DNA of 64,000 bases from Chloroflexota bacterium (lineage in GTDB: Bacteria; Chloroflexota; Anaerolineae; Aggregatilineales; Phototrophicaceae): contig WTGN01000045.1 in assembly GCA_011523545.1 (NCBI GenBank), forward strand, positions 41,367 through 105,366, read 5' to 3'. Every line of letters begins with the position of its first letter. Position 1 is the first letter of the stretch. Below, in pieces: positions 8,304-16,068 of the stretch. The translations under genes were made by a program, and so were the position numbers. A model generated the notes under the pieces. The model saw only the letters and a program-made list of their open reading frames with translations. It had not been told where the DNA came from and did not search any database.

Positions 8304-8777
8304 ATGTCAAATTGGTGGGGTTCGCGCAAGAATGTCTCGTCCCGGCTCGTTTGGGAGGTCGAGGCGATGAAGGCGACCTTTGGCAACACCTTCAAGCTGG
8401 TCGTGCCTCCCTTCGGCGGCCTGCTCTACTGGCAGGGCACGATCGAGATCAACATGACCATACTGGATTCTCCCTACCATAGCCTGAAGCTGGTTTATCC
8501 CAAGGAGTACCCCAATCGGCCGGCGGAGGCTTATTGCATCAAGCCGCGCATTTACAGCGAAAAACATCAATATGAGGATGGGCAGCTCTGCCTGTTCAAC
8601 CCCAAAGATGGCGAACAATACGGCTGGAACCCATCCAAGTCTACGGCGGTGACCGTCGGCGGCTGGGCGGTCCAATGGCTGTACGCCTATTACACCTGGC
8701 GGTCCACGGGGAAATGGCCCGGCATTGAAGAGCGCATCAAAGCGAGCACGCCGCTGCCGCGCCGGCGGAGGCGCTAG
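8304..8777 (+). CDS. E2-like ubiquitin-conjugating (UBC-fold) protein
   Basis: First gene of an E2-JAB-E1 cassette. The N-terminal helix RLVWEVEAMKATFGNTFKL, the strand pair ending in YWQGTIEINM, the LVYPKEYPNRPAEAY segment (the YP..P turn of E2 folds) and HQYEDGQLCLFNPKDG match prokaryotic E2 proteins. Cys96 in GQLCLF is the expected catalytic Cys, with H88 eight residues before it. The eukaryotic HPN motif is absent, as is usual in bacterial E2s. The C-terminal half (VGGWAVQWLYAYYTWRSTGKWPG) resembles bacterial E2s of E1/E2/JAB operons. Start choice: ATG 8304; GTG 8295 is also possible. ATG 8367 has the best ribosome site (GGGAGG) but would cut off the first helix. It ends in RRRRR, two bases before the JAB-like gene. 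Confidence 0.82.
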   Translation: MSNWWGSRKNVSSRLVWEVEAMKATFGNTFKLVVPPFGGLLYWQGTIEINMTILDSPYHSLKLVYPKEYPNRPAEAYCIKPRIYSEKHQYEDGQLCLFNPKDGEQYGWNPSKSTAVTVGGWAVQWLYAYYTWRSTGKWPGIEERIKASTPLPRRRRR

Positions 8778-8779
8778 AG

Positions 8780-10012
8780 ATGCGGTCAACCAATGAGCCG
8801 GAATTCCTCAAGCTCATGCAGATGGAGTTCGAACACATCAGGAAGCGCTTACGGGGGATGGCGATGATTTCACGCGGAATCGTACCCAACGTGGTCTTGT
8901 CGCGGCGGGCCGTGGAGCGAATGGTCTCGGCGGCGAGCCAATACATGGCGGATGAAACCGGCGAAGCCATGGTTGGTTTCATCATTGAGGATGACACGCC
9001 GGAAGGCCTGCCGACGATATACGTGCTTGACACGATCTCGCCGGACGAGACAGCCGTCCGCCGGTCGCATACCTTCCAGCAGGGCGACGCCTTGCAAGAT
9101 GAGATCATCTGGTGGCTGCAAGAGAACTGGCATTTTCACCGGGAACGGCACCGGGGCAGCGATGCCTTGCCCGCGCGCTTTGATGTGCCGCTGCGTTACC
9201 TTGGCGATTGGCACAAACAGCCCGGTTCCATGATTCAACCCAGTCATGGCGACCACATGACCGCGCTGTCCTGGCTTGATGATGAAGAAACGGACATGGA
9301 TTTCCTGCTCGTGCCAATCGTTACGGTCGGCTACGCGCCGGTGCTTGGCGAGACGGAATTGCCGGTCAACTACATCACGCTGGCAATGGACAACGGCACC
9401 GATATGCGGGTGGACTGGTGGTATGTGCACCGGGATGTGCGCGTCTTCCAGCCGGTGCATCCCAAGGTGGCGCCGGATGAACAGCTGCCCAAGATGATGA
9501 AATACGGCTGGCACGTGGTGATGCCCGATCGCCTCACGAGTGAGACGCACGCGATGGAAGACGATGGCTTGCTCGTGCGCCGGCTGCTCTACGAATGCGA
9601 TGGTGAAGTGCCGCTGGAATTCTGTTTCTTCGCCATCCGTCAAGGCGCGTCGTCCTTCTTCCTGTTAGTGACGCAGCATGATTATCCACAAAGCGCGCCC
9701 CAAGCTTATCAAGCGCCCTTCGTTGGCGACTTGAATTTGATGGATCCGGTGGCGACTTTCCACCGGCTTTGGGAACTGAGGGAGCCACTTGAAGATCCGC
9801 CTGGCTGGCAGTGGACGGCCGATAAATATCTGGTCGATTATGTGATCGCCCTTGAAGTAGCAATGGGTTTGCGCCAACCGGAGGTGCAAAGAATCCCGGT
9901 TATTCTCGGCGAAGACGAAGCGGCGCCGGACGACGGCCGCAACGCCGCCCCCGCCGAAGGCGTATCAGAAGCAGAGGCGGCTGACGAGCAGGCTGAAGAA
10001 GAGGCGCGATAA
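8780..10012 (+). CDS. JAB/MPN-like (deubiquitinase-fold) protein with altered metal motif and E2/RWD-like C-terminus
   Basis: Second gene of the cassette. Residues 35-165 look like a JAB/MPN isopeptidase domain: ETGEAMVGF (E59 as the conserved Glu) and GDWHKQPGSMIQPSHGD, which aligns with the H-x-H-P...P-S-x-x-D zinc motif as H145, Q147, S155 and D158. The second His is Gln, so metal binding may be changed or lost. In related systems JAB proteins process the ubiquitin-like modifier or remove it from targets. Residues about 240-370 (FFLLVTQHDYPQSAPQAY, then a helix around YLVDYVIALEVAMGL) resemble an E2/RWD fold without a catalytic Cys; this is inference. The last 35 residues are acidic. ATG at 8780 follows GGAGG; the stop abuts the E1-like ATG. 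Confidence 0.72.
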   Translation: MRSTNEPEFLKLMQMEFEHIRKRLRGMAMISRGIVPNVVLSRRAVERMVSAASQYMADETGEAMVGFIIEDDTPEGLPTIYVLDTISPDETAVRRSHTFQQGDALQDEIIWWLQENWHFHRERHRGSDALPARFDVPLRYLGDWHKQPGSMIQPSHGDHMTALSWLDDEETDMDFLLVPIVTVGYAPVLGETELPVNYITLAMDNGTDMRVDWWYVHRDVRVFQPVHPKVAPDEQLPKMMKYGWHVVMPDRLTSETHAMEDDGLLVRRLLYECDGEVPLEFCFFAIRQGASSFFLLVTQHDYPQSAPQAYQAPFVGDLNLMDPVATFHRLWELREPLEDPPGWQWTADKYLVDYVIALEVAMGLRQPEVQRIPVILGEDEAAPDDGRNAAPAEGVSEAEAADEQAEEEAR

Positions 10013-10939
10013 ATGAGCGATCTTTGGGAACGGGTCGGCAGGTTGATCGGCTCGGACAATCTGGAGCGCCTGGCGGAAAAGAAAGTCGGCGTGGTTGGCT
10101 TGGGCTCCGGCGGCGGCTTCGTCGCGCTAAGCCTGGCGATGAGCGGCATCGGCAATTTCACGCTGGTGGACAATGATGTGCTGGAAGCCGGCAACGTCGC
10201 GCGTCATGTGGCGGACCTGCGTTATGTCGGGCGCAACAAGGCGGCGGCCGTCGCCGATTTGATCCGCCAGCGCAATCCGGAGGCGGCGATTGATATACGC
10301 GAAGGCCTGATCGAGGACAACTGGGATTGCCTGGATGATGTTGACATCCTCGTGGCGGCGGTTGATAACGAAGCGGTGAAATACGCCATCAATGAGCAAT
10401 GCATGAAAATGCGCCTCAGCGCCTCATACGCCGGCGTCTATGAGCGCGGCGAAGGCGGCGATCATGTTATCATCAAGCCGCTTGAAGGACCCTGTTACGC
10501 CTGCTGGTCGGAGGCGACGCGTGAAGGCGTAAAGATTTCGACTGACTCGGAGGGCGACCTGGATTATGGTTTGATCGGGGCGCAAGGCACGCTGGACGCG
10601 GAACCGGGGCTCTGGGTCAACGTCACCAAGGTGGCGGGCATCCAGACCGATCTGATCATCAACGAATTGCTGCGCGGGACCAGCGCGCATGAAGAAATGC
10701 CGGCCAATACGCTCATCGTCGCCAACAGCTATATGGAAATCATAGAAGAGCAGGAGAGCGAACCGCATACAGGCTTATGGATCCAGATCGAGCGCGATGC
10801 CGATTGTCTAGTTTGTGGCGAGCGGCTGAAGCAGGGCGTTGACAAACTGGCGCGGCCGGACCGGGGGCGCATTTCGCTGGAGGATCTGGCGGCTTCCGGC
10901 TTGACGACCGATATCGTCTTTGAAGAAGAGGAAGATTAG
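10013..10939 (+). CDS. E1-like (ThiF/MoeB-fold) ubiquitin-activating protein
   Basis: Third gene of the cassette, starting directly after the JAB-like stop. It has a ThiF-type adenylation fold: VGVVGLGSGGGFVAL (glycine-rich ATP loop, residues 25-39), VDNDVLEAGNVARHV (acidic and Asn/Arg ATP contacts), K76 in the GRNKAAAV segment and VAAVDNE around D118. Two Cys pairs, C161-x-x-C164 and C265-x-x-C268, give the usual zinc site of this fold. Such proteins adenylate the C-terminus of a ubiquitin-like protein and pass it on to an E2. No separate catalytic-Cys or E2 domain is fused here, unlike Cap2 of CBASS. Its stop overlaps the stop of a convergent gene in TTAG. Association with E2 and JAB genes argues against a role only in thiamine or molybdopterin synthesis. 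Confidence 0.85.
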   Translation: MSDLWERVGRLIGSDNLERLAEKKVGVVGLGSGGGFVALSLAMSGIGNFTLVDNDVLEAGNVARHVADLRYVGRNKAAAVADLIRQRNPEAAIDIREGLIEDNWDCLDDVDILVAAVDNEAVKYAINEQCMKMRLSASYAGVYERGEGGDHVIIKPLEGPCYACWSEATREGVKISTDSEGDLDYGLIGAQGTLDAEPGLWVNVTKVAGIQTDLIINELLRGTSAHEEMPANTLIVANSYMEIIEEQESEPHTGLWIQIERDADCLVCGERLKQGVDKLARPDRGRISLEDLAASGLTTDIVFEEEED

Positions 10940-11487
10940 CCGGCTTCAATATCCCGCCCCCATTGTTCCAATACTTTGTTGAGCGCTTGTCGATGTGTCA
11001 GGCGCTTTTTCAATTCAAAGGGCGCTCGGTATAGAAGGCGGTCTTCGTCTTCCGGAGGATGCCCATCGTCATCGTAATAGAGCCGGAAATTATTTTCGAT
11101 GGCGACGCGATATACACCGGCGTCGTAGACCGGAGCCCGATACGGCAGCTGCCGGATGCCGATGCTGATAGTGATCCGGCTTTCCTCGTAATGCGCCCAG
11201 GCGCCGAGCAAATTCAACGTCTGATAGCCGTGATAGCCGCGGTTGTGATACCAGATGACCACGCCCGACCAAGCCGGCCCATGCAGGGCCTTGGGGCCAT
11301 AACAAAGGACGCGGCCATAGCTGCGCTGCGAAAGTTCCGCGAGCGAATCAAAGGCGTTCAGGAGATTAAGAACGCGGTCGGTCGGCTTTTGCGGTGTTTC
11401 TCCTTGCGGCGGGCTTCCGAAGGGACGGCGCTTGGCGATTCTCCGCTGGATATCAGCGTAACGCTGGGCTTTGTTGTCGGCGGACAT
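10936..11487 (-). CDS. Hypothetical protein, unrecognised family
   Basis: About 183 residues from ATG 11487; a TTG at 11508 would add seven. I do not recognise the family. The first 50 residues are basic and Gln-rich, and the middle (GVVIWYHNRGYHGYQTLN) is aromatic-rich and looks like a folded beta domain. No signal peptide or membrane helix is seen. It starts 12-33 bases after the alpha/beta hydrolase stop on the same strand, so the two may be co-transcribed. It converges on the E1-like gene with overlapping stops, so a link with the conjugation cassette is only by position. Confidence 0.65.
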   Translation of the reverse strand: MSADNKAQRYADIQRRIAKRRPFGSPPQGETPQKPTDRVLNLLNAFDSLAELSQRSYGRVLCYGPKALHGPAWSGVVIWYHNRGYHGYQTLNLLGAWAHYEESRITISIGIRQLPYRAPVYDAGVYRVAIENNFRLYYDDDGHPPEDEDRLLYRAPFELKKRLTHRQALNKVLEQWGRDIEAG

Positions 11488-11520
11488 ATTGGACCAATTC
11501 GAAACCAAGATTTTCCGCGT

Positions 11521-12345
11521 CTAGCATTTGGCGAGGAAGTCGCGCAGGGCGTTTTGAAATAACGCGGGCTGCTCCATATTCGGCAGGTGGCCGGCATTCG
11601 GTATCACAAGCTTGGTGGCGTTCGGGATGCTTGCGGCCATATAATCAGCGGCCAGGCGCAGGTAGGGCAGGTCGTTCTCGCCAATCACGATCAGCGCCGG
11701 CATCAATAGCTCGCCCATGCGCTCAGCGGCTGGCACCGATGCCCCCTTGCGGACATGTCTGCCGATGCCCTTGAGCTCGTGTTCAGTGACGAGACGCGCC
11801 ATTTCGAATGCCCGCTGGCGGGCGCGGGCATCAACATCCTGCGCCGAACGGCCGACGCCATCAAACCAGATCCGCATATCCAACTCGGCGACCCGCTGGA
11901 CATCGGCGGCTTTGAACGCTGCTTCAGATTGAGCGAAGAGTTCATCGGGCCAGTCCGCTTCAAGCTCCAGCCCGGCGGGGTCGCTGCCCACAAGTATCAG
12001 CGCGGCGACCCGCTCGGGATGGCTTAGGGCAAAGTCGATAGCCAGCCCGCCGCCCATCGAACATCCTATCAGAATCATGGGGTCGGTGATGCCCAGCGAA
12101 TTGAGCAGGGCTTCACAATCATCTTGCAAATTAAACTCGCCTTCGACTGGTAGGCTGCGGCCGTAGCCGCGCATATCGAAGCGCAAGACCCGGTGACTTC
12201 TTTGGAAGACATTGAATTCGCCGTCCCACATGCGGCTGTCGGCGATGCCGGCATGAATCATCACTAAGGGCGCGCCGCCCCCGGCGAGCTCGTAATAGAG
12301 GCGGGCGCCTTTGACCTGGGCGTAGCCGGCTTTGACTTTTGGCAC
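11521..12345 (-). CDS. Alpha/beta hydrolase
   Basis: Cytoplasmic alpha/beta-hydrolase fold protein of 274 residues. Visible elements are the oxyanion-side VMIHAGIADSRMW, the nucleophile elbow GCSMGGG (Ser), the acid region VIGENDLPY and the catalytic His in NAGHLPNMEQP. This arrangement is like 3-oxoadipate enol-lactonase and related esterases, but the substrate cannot be read from the sequence. The supplied ORF starts at 12402. GTG at 12345 follows GGAG by a suitable distance and gives the expected start of the fold, so it is preferred. A tandem GNAT gene lies 76 bases upstream on the same strand. Confidence 0.88.
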   Translation of the reverse strand: MPKVKAGYAQVKGARLYYELAGGGAPLVMIHAGIADSRMWDGEFNVFQRSHRVLRFDMRGYGRSLPVEGEFNLQDDCEALLNSLGITDPMILIGCSMGGGLAIDFALSHPERVAALILVGSDPAGLELEADWPDELFAQSEAAFKAADVQRVAELDMRIWFDGVGRSAQDVDARARQRAFEMARLVTEHELKGIGRHVRKGASVPAAERMGELLMPALIVIGENDLPYLRLAADYMAASIPNATKLVIPNAGHLPNMEQPALFQNALRDFLAKC

Positions 12346-12421
12346 GCTGTTCTCCTTCAGCTTATGTTGGCATTCACCGGCGAATGGCCGCAACCGGCGC
12401 AAGGATTAACCCGGCCTTGCC

Positions 12422-13429
12422 TCACTCCAGCGCCACCTTCGCCAGCTCGACGCCGTCGCGCAGCAGCTTCTCGTAAATTGCATAGCGCCGATACACGCGC
12501 ATGCCCACGCGCTCGTATAACGCCACCGCGTTGGTCAGGCTTTCGCCGTCAACATCCAGGTTGACCCGCTTGATGCCCCGATCCCAAAACATCGCCAGAC
12601 TGTGCTTCAGCATCGCCGTCGCCAGGCCGCGCCGCCGGTAGCGCTGCCGCACGCCCACGGTATCAATATAGCCGGCCGCTGGATTGCGCGCGTCTTGGGT
12701 CAGCCCTAACAGGCAGCCGACTACTTCCCCTGTGTCTTCCGCAACCGGAAATATGACAAGATCCGGATCAAAGTGCGGGTCGTTGTCCAGCCAGTGGCGC
12801 ATCAGTTCCAGATCCTTCTCGAAGGGCTCATCAACAAAACCGAAGTGGTCGGAAAAAGACGCCCGCATGACATCGACGAGCAGGGGTAGGTCGGCGTCAT
12901 GGCGATAGAGACGCGTGCTTATGCCGTCCGGAAACGGCGGGGCAATTGGCTTTTCCGTCATTTCGATGCCCATGTCGAAGTAAGAACGGCTATTTGTGAA
13001 GCCGGCCCGTTCCAGCGCGTTTTCGGCGAAGGCATAACCTTCGTGGACGCCGCAGCGCAGGCTGACGCGCGCCTCAGGCGGGCAGCGATCGATCGCCGCG
13101 CCGCACTTCCCGTCCACCCAGGTGAAGAGCTGAGTCTCCAGCCCGCTGTCGTGGTATTGCGGGTGCAGGCCCCAGCCGAAGCCGGGACGCACAGGCGTCT
13201 GCGATGTCGCCCAGAATGTCCCGTAACCCGCGAGCCGCCCGCTGGAATCGAAAATGCCCAGGCTGGAAGTGGCGAGATCGAAACCCGGCTCTTGCCATTC
13301 CAGGGCGACGGCGCTCGTTTGAATGCGATCATCAAGGCCGAGAAAGGCGTAAATCGCGTTGCTGGTTTCGGCATAGCGCGAAGCGTCTGCCATGGATAGC
13401 GGTCGTGTTTCAAAATCTGCCGAGGTCAT
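12422..13429 (-). CDS. Tandem GNAT-family N-acetyltransferase
   Basis: A 335-residue protein built of two GNAT domains. The N-terminal copy is divergent. The C-terminal copy (from about residue 180) has a clear acetyl-CoA loop, YRRRGLATAMLKHSLAMF, preceded by AAGYIDTVGVRQ and followed by LDVDGESLTNAVALYERVGM, typical of GNAT motifs A and B. The two-domain layout recalls mycothiol-synthase-like proteins, but nothing here shows that substrate. It probably heads a short minus-strand run with the hydrolase and the hypothetical protein downstream. Confidence 0.85.
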   Translation of the reverse strand: MTSADFETRPLSMADASRYAETSNAIYAFLGLDDRIQTSAVALEWQEPGFDLATSSLGIFDSSGRLAGYGTFWATSQTPVRPGFGWGLHPQYHDSGLETQLFTWVDGKCGAAIDRCPPEARVSLRCGVHEGYAFAENALERAGFTNSRSYFDMGIEMTEKPIAPPFPDGISTRLYRHDADLPLLVDVMRASFSDHFGFVDEPFEKDLELMRHWLDNDPHFDPDLVIFPVAEDTGEVVGCLLGLTQDARNPAAGYIDTVGVRQRYRRRGLATAMLKHSLAMFWDRGIKRVNLDVDGESLTNAVALYERVGMRVYRRYAIYEKLLRDGVELAKVALE

Positions 13430-13533
13430 TGTAGGCTATTCCTTGTGTTCCTGCGCGCCCGCCGAAGCCGCTATTGCGCCGGGTCAGGCTGAGCGCGAAA
13501 ATATCCAGGCGGGCATTATAGGGAGAAAAAGTG

Positions 13534-13566
13534 TTGCTTAACAGCCTTTCCCTTTTGCTGTATGAT
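13534..13566 (+). promoter_or_regulatory. Sigma-70-type promoter for the gene at 13603
   Basis: TTAACA (13538-13543) and TATGAT (13561-13566) are separated by 17 bases, each one mismatch from consensus. Transcription would begin near 13573, about 30 bases before the ATG. Confidence 0.55.
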
Positions 13567-13602
13567 GGCGGCGTTTGGCTGGCCGCGCGGAGATTATTTT
13601 AA

Positions 13603-14718
13603 ATGGGCAAGACGACGAAAACCTTCACCTATATCATTGGGATAGTCATGACCGTTGCCATGGTGGGCAGCTTGATCCTCCCGATGCTTTCGAGCCAGGT
13701 GGGGACTGGGGACAGCTATCTTGAGACGCCGCAGCCGACGCCCTTTCCCGAGCCGACCCTGCCGCCGCCGCCCGATATCGCCACCATTGATTTTGACAGC
13801 CGCTACCTGCATCGCTCCGGCTTGTTTACGGTTGGCGTGCCCCAGGGATGGAGCCCGGCTACCGACAGCAGCACCGCCGACGAACTGCGCGCTGGCTTGA
13901 ACAATAACGACGCGCTCAGCGTCCTGGAAGTTCGCATTAGCAAGAACCACGCCGGGCTGGATGACGTGGAGGCGCTTAGCGCGTACCTCGACAATACCTG
14001 GCTGGGGCAGACCTGGAGCGGTTACACCGGCTGGGATGAAACCGGCCGCAAGACCGTGGGCGACAGCGTGCAGATCGATTTCAATCTCCGGCGCGGGCGC
14101 TCCCATCTCATCGCGCGTCAAGAGTCCTGGATCATGAACGGCGACATTTACAGCGCGCGCGCCATCACCGCTGAAAACGCGGCGCAGGAACTCAAATATC
14201 TGCTGCGCGGTGTGGCCGAGAGCGTCGAGCGCCTGCCCATTTACGCCGACGCGCCTTTTGATCAGGATGCCTATTTCGACCCGCTGGACCGGCACATGAC
14301 GCGCTTTCCTTCCCATTGGGAAGTGACTGACGCGGCCGCGGGCTTGCCGGCGACTATCGTCGGCGATACGGCCGTCCTCGTCCTCAGCACGCTGGATGTG
14401 GCGCTGGCGAATGAAGAAGAAGCGATGGACTGGATCGAGAATTGGCGCCCCGGCGTCAAGGCGCATCAGGTGGAAGCGGTGGAAGTCGCCGGCGCTCCCG
14501 GCTTCAGAGTTTCGTATCGGCTCAGAACCTTGGATGGCGCTGTGGCCAGCGGCCTGGCCGTCTTGCTGCATGGTACGGACAATCGCCTGCACGTCGCCAA
14601 TGTCCGCATGCCGGATCTGGATGAAGACCTGCTGGCTGCTGATGCGGTGGAGTATGCCTGGTTGAGCGCGGTGACGAGTTTCCGCCTTGTGCCCGATCTC
14701 GAGGCGAGCGTCCAATAA
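13603..14718 (+). CDS. Membrane-anchored secreted protein with two repeated domains, unknown function
   Basis: A 371-residue protein with an N-terminal transmembrane anchor (residues about 8-30) and then a Pro-rich spacer (PQPTPFPEPTLPPPPD), so the rest is outside the cell. Two similar extracellular domains follow, around residues 66-205 and 215-365. Each starts with a hydrophobic/aromatic segment like GLFTVGVPQGW or MTRFPSHWEV and ends in a helix plus AVTSFRL-like strand, suggesting an internal duplication. I recognise no enzyme motif. It heads a plus-strand run with the MBL, Mug-like and dut genes, and has a good promoter. Confidence 0.75.
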   Translation: MGKTTKTFTYIIGIVMTVAMVGSLILPMLSSQVGTGDSYLETPQPTPFPEPTLPPPPDIATIDFDSRYLHRSGLFTVGVPQGWSPATDSSTADELRAGLNNNDALSVLEVRISKNHAGLDDVEALSAYLDNTWLGQTWSGYTGWDETGRKTVGDSVQIDFNLRRGRSHLIARQESWIMNGDIYSARAITAENAAQELKYLLRGVAESVERLPIYADAPFDQDAYFDPLDRHMTRFPSHWEVTDAAAGLPATIVGDTAVLVLSTLDVALANEEEAMDWIENWRPGVKAHQVEAVEVAGAPGFRVSYRLRTLDGAVASGLAVLLHGTDNRLHVANVRMPDLDEDLLAADAVEYAWLSAVTSFRLVPDLEASVQ

Positions 14719-14787
14719 GACAGACATTGCCGGGCATTTGCCGCGGGCGCTGCAACGACGGGCCGGTGAATCCGCTGGGCGTGAAGG

Positions 14788-15555
14788 ATGCGGCTGCAAG
14801 AGATCATTCCCAATTTGTGGATAATTGATGCGACTTCTGCGCATGTGCAGACGCGCGCCGCGCTCGTGATGGGCGAGCAGCGAGCGGTCGTCTGGGACAG
14901 CTTGACGCGCCCTGAAGACATTGCGCCGCTGGTCGAATTGATTGGCGACAAGCCATATTTCCTGGTCTATAGCCACGCTGATTGGGATCACATCTGGGGC
15001 AGCGCCGGTTTGCCCGACGGCAGGCTGGGCGTCATTGGCCACAGCGACTGCCTGCGCAGATTTAGCGATGATGTACCGCGCACTTTGCAGCGGATGCAGC
15101 AGGCGGACTTGGGCGAGTGGTTGAGCGTCCGCCTGGTAGCGCCGAATATCACCTTTCCTTGGCGCCTGTCTCTTGATCTGGGCGGCGTCACGCTGGACTT
15201 GCATCATCTGCCCGGGCATACGGCCGACTGCATCATCGGCTGGATACCGGAATGGGGTGTTTTGCTCGGCGGCGACGCGATTGAGACGCCGCTGCCCGTC
15301 GTCAACAATGCCCGGCTATTGGGGGGCTGGCTGGCGGCGCTGGAGTCCTTGCAGGGGCTAGACCGCCTGACTCGCGCGATTCCATCACACGGCAGCCTGG
15401 CCGGGCGCGAAAGCCTCGATGGCACGGTGGCCTATCTGCGGGCCCTGGCCGGCGACCAGCAGTTCAACCTGCCGGACAAGTTGGACGACTTCTATCGGGA
15501 AACGCACCAGAAGAATCTGATTGTCGTCGATGGCGGGCTCGTCTTGCATGAGTGA
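14788..15555 (+). CDS. MBL-fold metallo-hydrolase
   Basis: A 255-residue metallo-beta-lactamase-fold enzyme. The zinc motif SHADWDHIWG (H-x-D-x-D-H with an extra Asp) is present, followed by LHHLPGHTADCIIG (third His), GDAIETPLP (bridging Asp) and IPSHGSLAGR (last His). The substrate is open: glyoxalase II, lactonase and phosphodiesterase activities all occur in this fold. Its stop overlaps the next gene start by 8 bases, which suggests co-translation with the Mug-like glycosylase and dUTPase. Confidence 0.9.
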   Translation: MRLQEIIPNLWIIDATSAHVQTRAALVMGEQRAVVWDSLTRPEDIAPLVELIGDKPYFLVYSHADWDHIWGSAGLPDGRLGVIGHSDCLRRFSDDVPRTLQRMQQADLGEWLSVRLVAPNITFPWRLSLDLGGVTLDLHHLPGHTADCIIGWIPEWGVLLGGDAIETPLPVVNNARLLGGWLAALESLQGLDRLTRAIPSHGSLAGRESLDGTVAYLRALAGDQQFNLPDKLDDFYRETHQKNLIVVDGGLVLHE

Positions 15556-16066
15556 CGTCCTGCCCGATCTGCTCGATCAAGGTCTTGTCCTGGTCTTTTG
15601 CGGCACCGCGGCGAGCGAGATCTCGGCGCGCCTCGGCGCCTATTATGCCAATCCAACAAACGCGTTCTGGCGCACCCTGCATACCGTTGGCATGACCAAG
15701 CGCTTACTGCGCCCGGACGAATTTCGCGACCTGCTCGCCCTTGGCATCGGCCTGACTGATTTGGCCAAATTCGCCTCTGGCGCCGATCGTGGGCTGAAGC
15801 GCTGCGACTTCAACCGAGCGCGCCTGCGGGAGAGCCTGCGCCGCTTCCAGCCGGAGATCGTCGCCTTCACCAGCAAAACCGCCTGGCGCGCCTGGCGCGG
15901 ATTGTCAGCGCGCGACGCCGTCAGCTACGGATGGCAGGCGGGCGCGCTCGGGTCGACGCGCTTTTATGTGCTGCCTTCGCCTTCAGGGGCGGCGCGCGGC
16001 GCGTGGGATTTGCAGCCCTGGCAGACGCTGGCCGATGCTTACCAATGCCGGATGAGCGTCGCTTGA
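15548..16066 (+). CDS. Mug/UDG-superfamily mismatch DNA glycosylase-like protein
   Basis: A 172-residue single-domain protein of the uracil-DNA glycosylase superfamily, Mug or hypoxanthine-glycosylase side. ANPTNAFWRTLHTVG and GLTDLAKFASGADRGL are characteristic. Motif I, usually G-I-N-P-G in Mug, reads FCGTAASE here, so the Asn that helps catalysis in Mug is missing. Motif II is around LPSPSGAARG, where the family has N/H-P-S. Activity on uracil or deoxyinosine therefore needs testing. The ATG at 15548 sits inside the end of the MBL gene and gives the natural N-terminus; the ORF-track start at 15521 is too early. The adjacent dut gene also serves uracil control in DNA. Confidence 0.78.
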   Translation: MSDVLPDLLDQGLVLVFCGTAASEISARLGAYYANPTNAFWRTLHTVGMTKRLLRPDEFRDLLALGIGLTDLAKFASGADRGLKRCDFNRARLRESLRRFQPEIVAFTSKTAWRAWRGLSARDAVSYGWQAGALGSTRFYVLPSPSGAARGAWDLQPWQTLADAYQCRMSVA

Positions 16067-16068
16067 GC

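Noticed and set aside
8367-8777. Alternative start for the E2-like gene at ATG 8367 with a strong GGGAGG site
   Set aside because: It would remove the N-terminal helix (RLVWEVEA) that matches E2 folds. Kept as a possibility, not as the main call.
13594-15219. 541-residue minus-strand ORF
   Set aside because: It lies opposite the secreted protein and MBL genes, which have clear promoters and motifs. The translation shows no domain and is rich in Arg, Gln and Ala as expected of a GC-rich antisense shadow.
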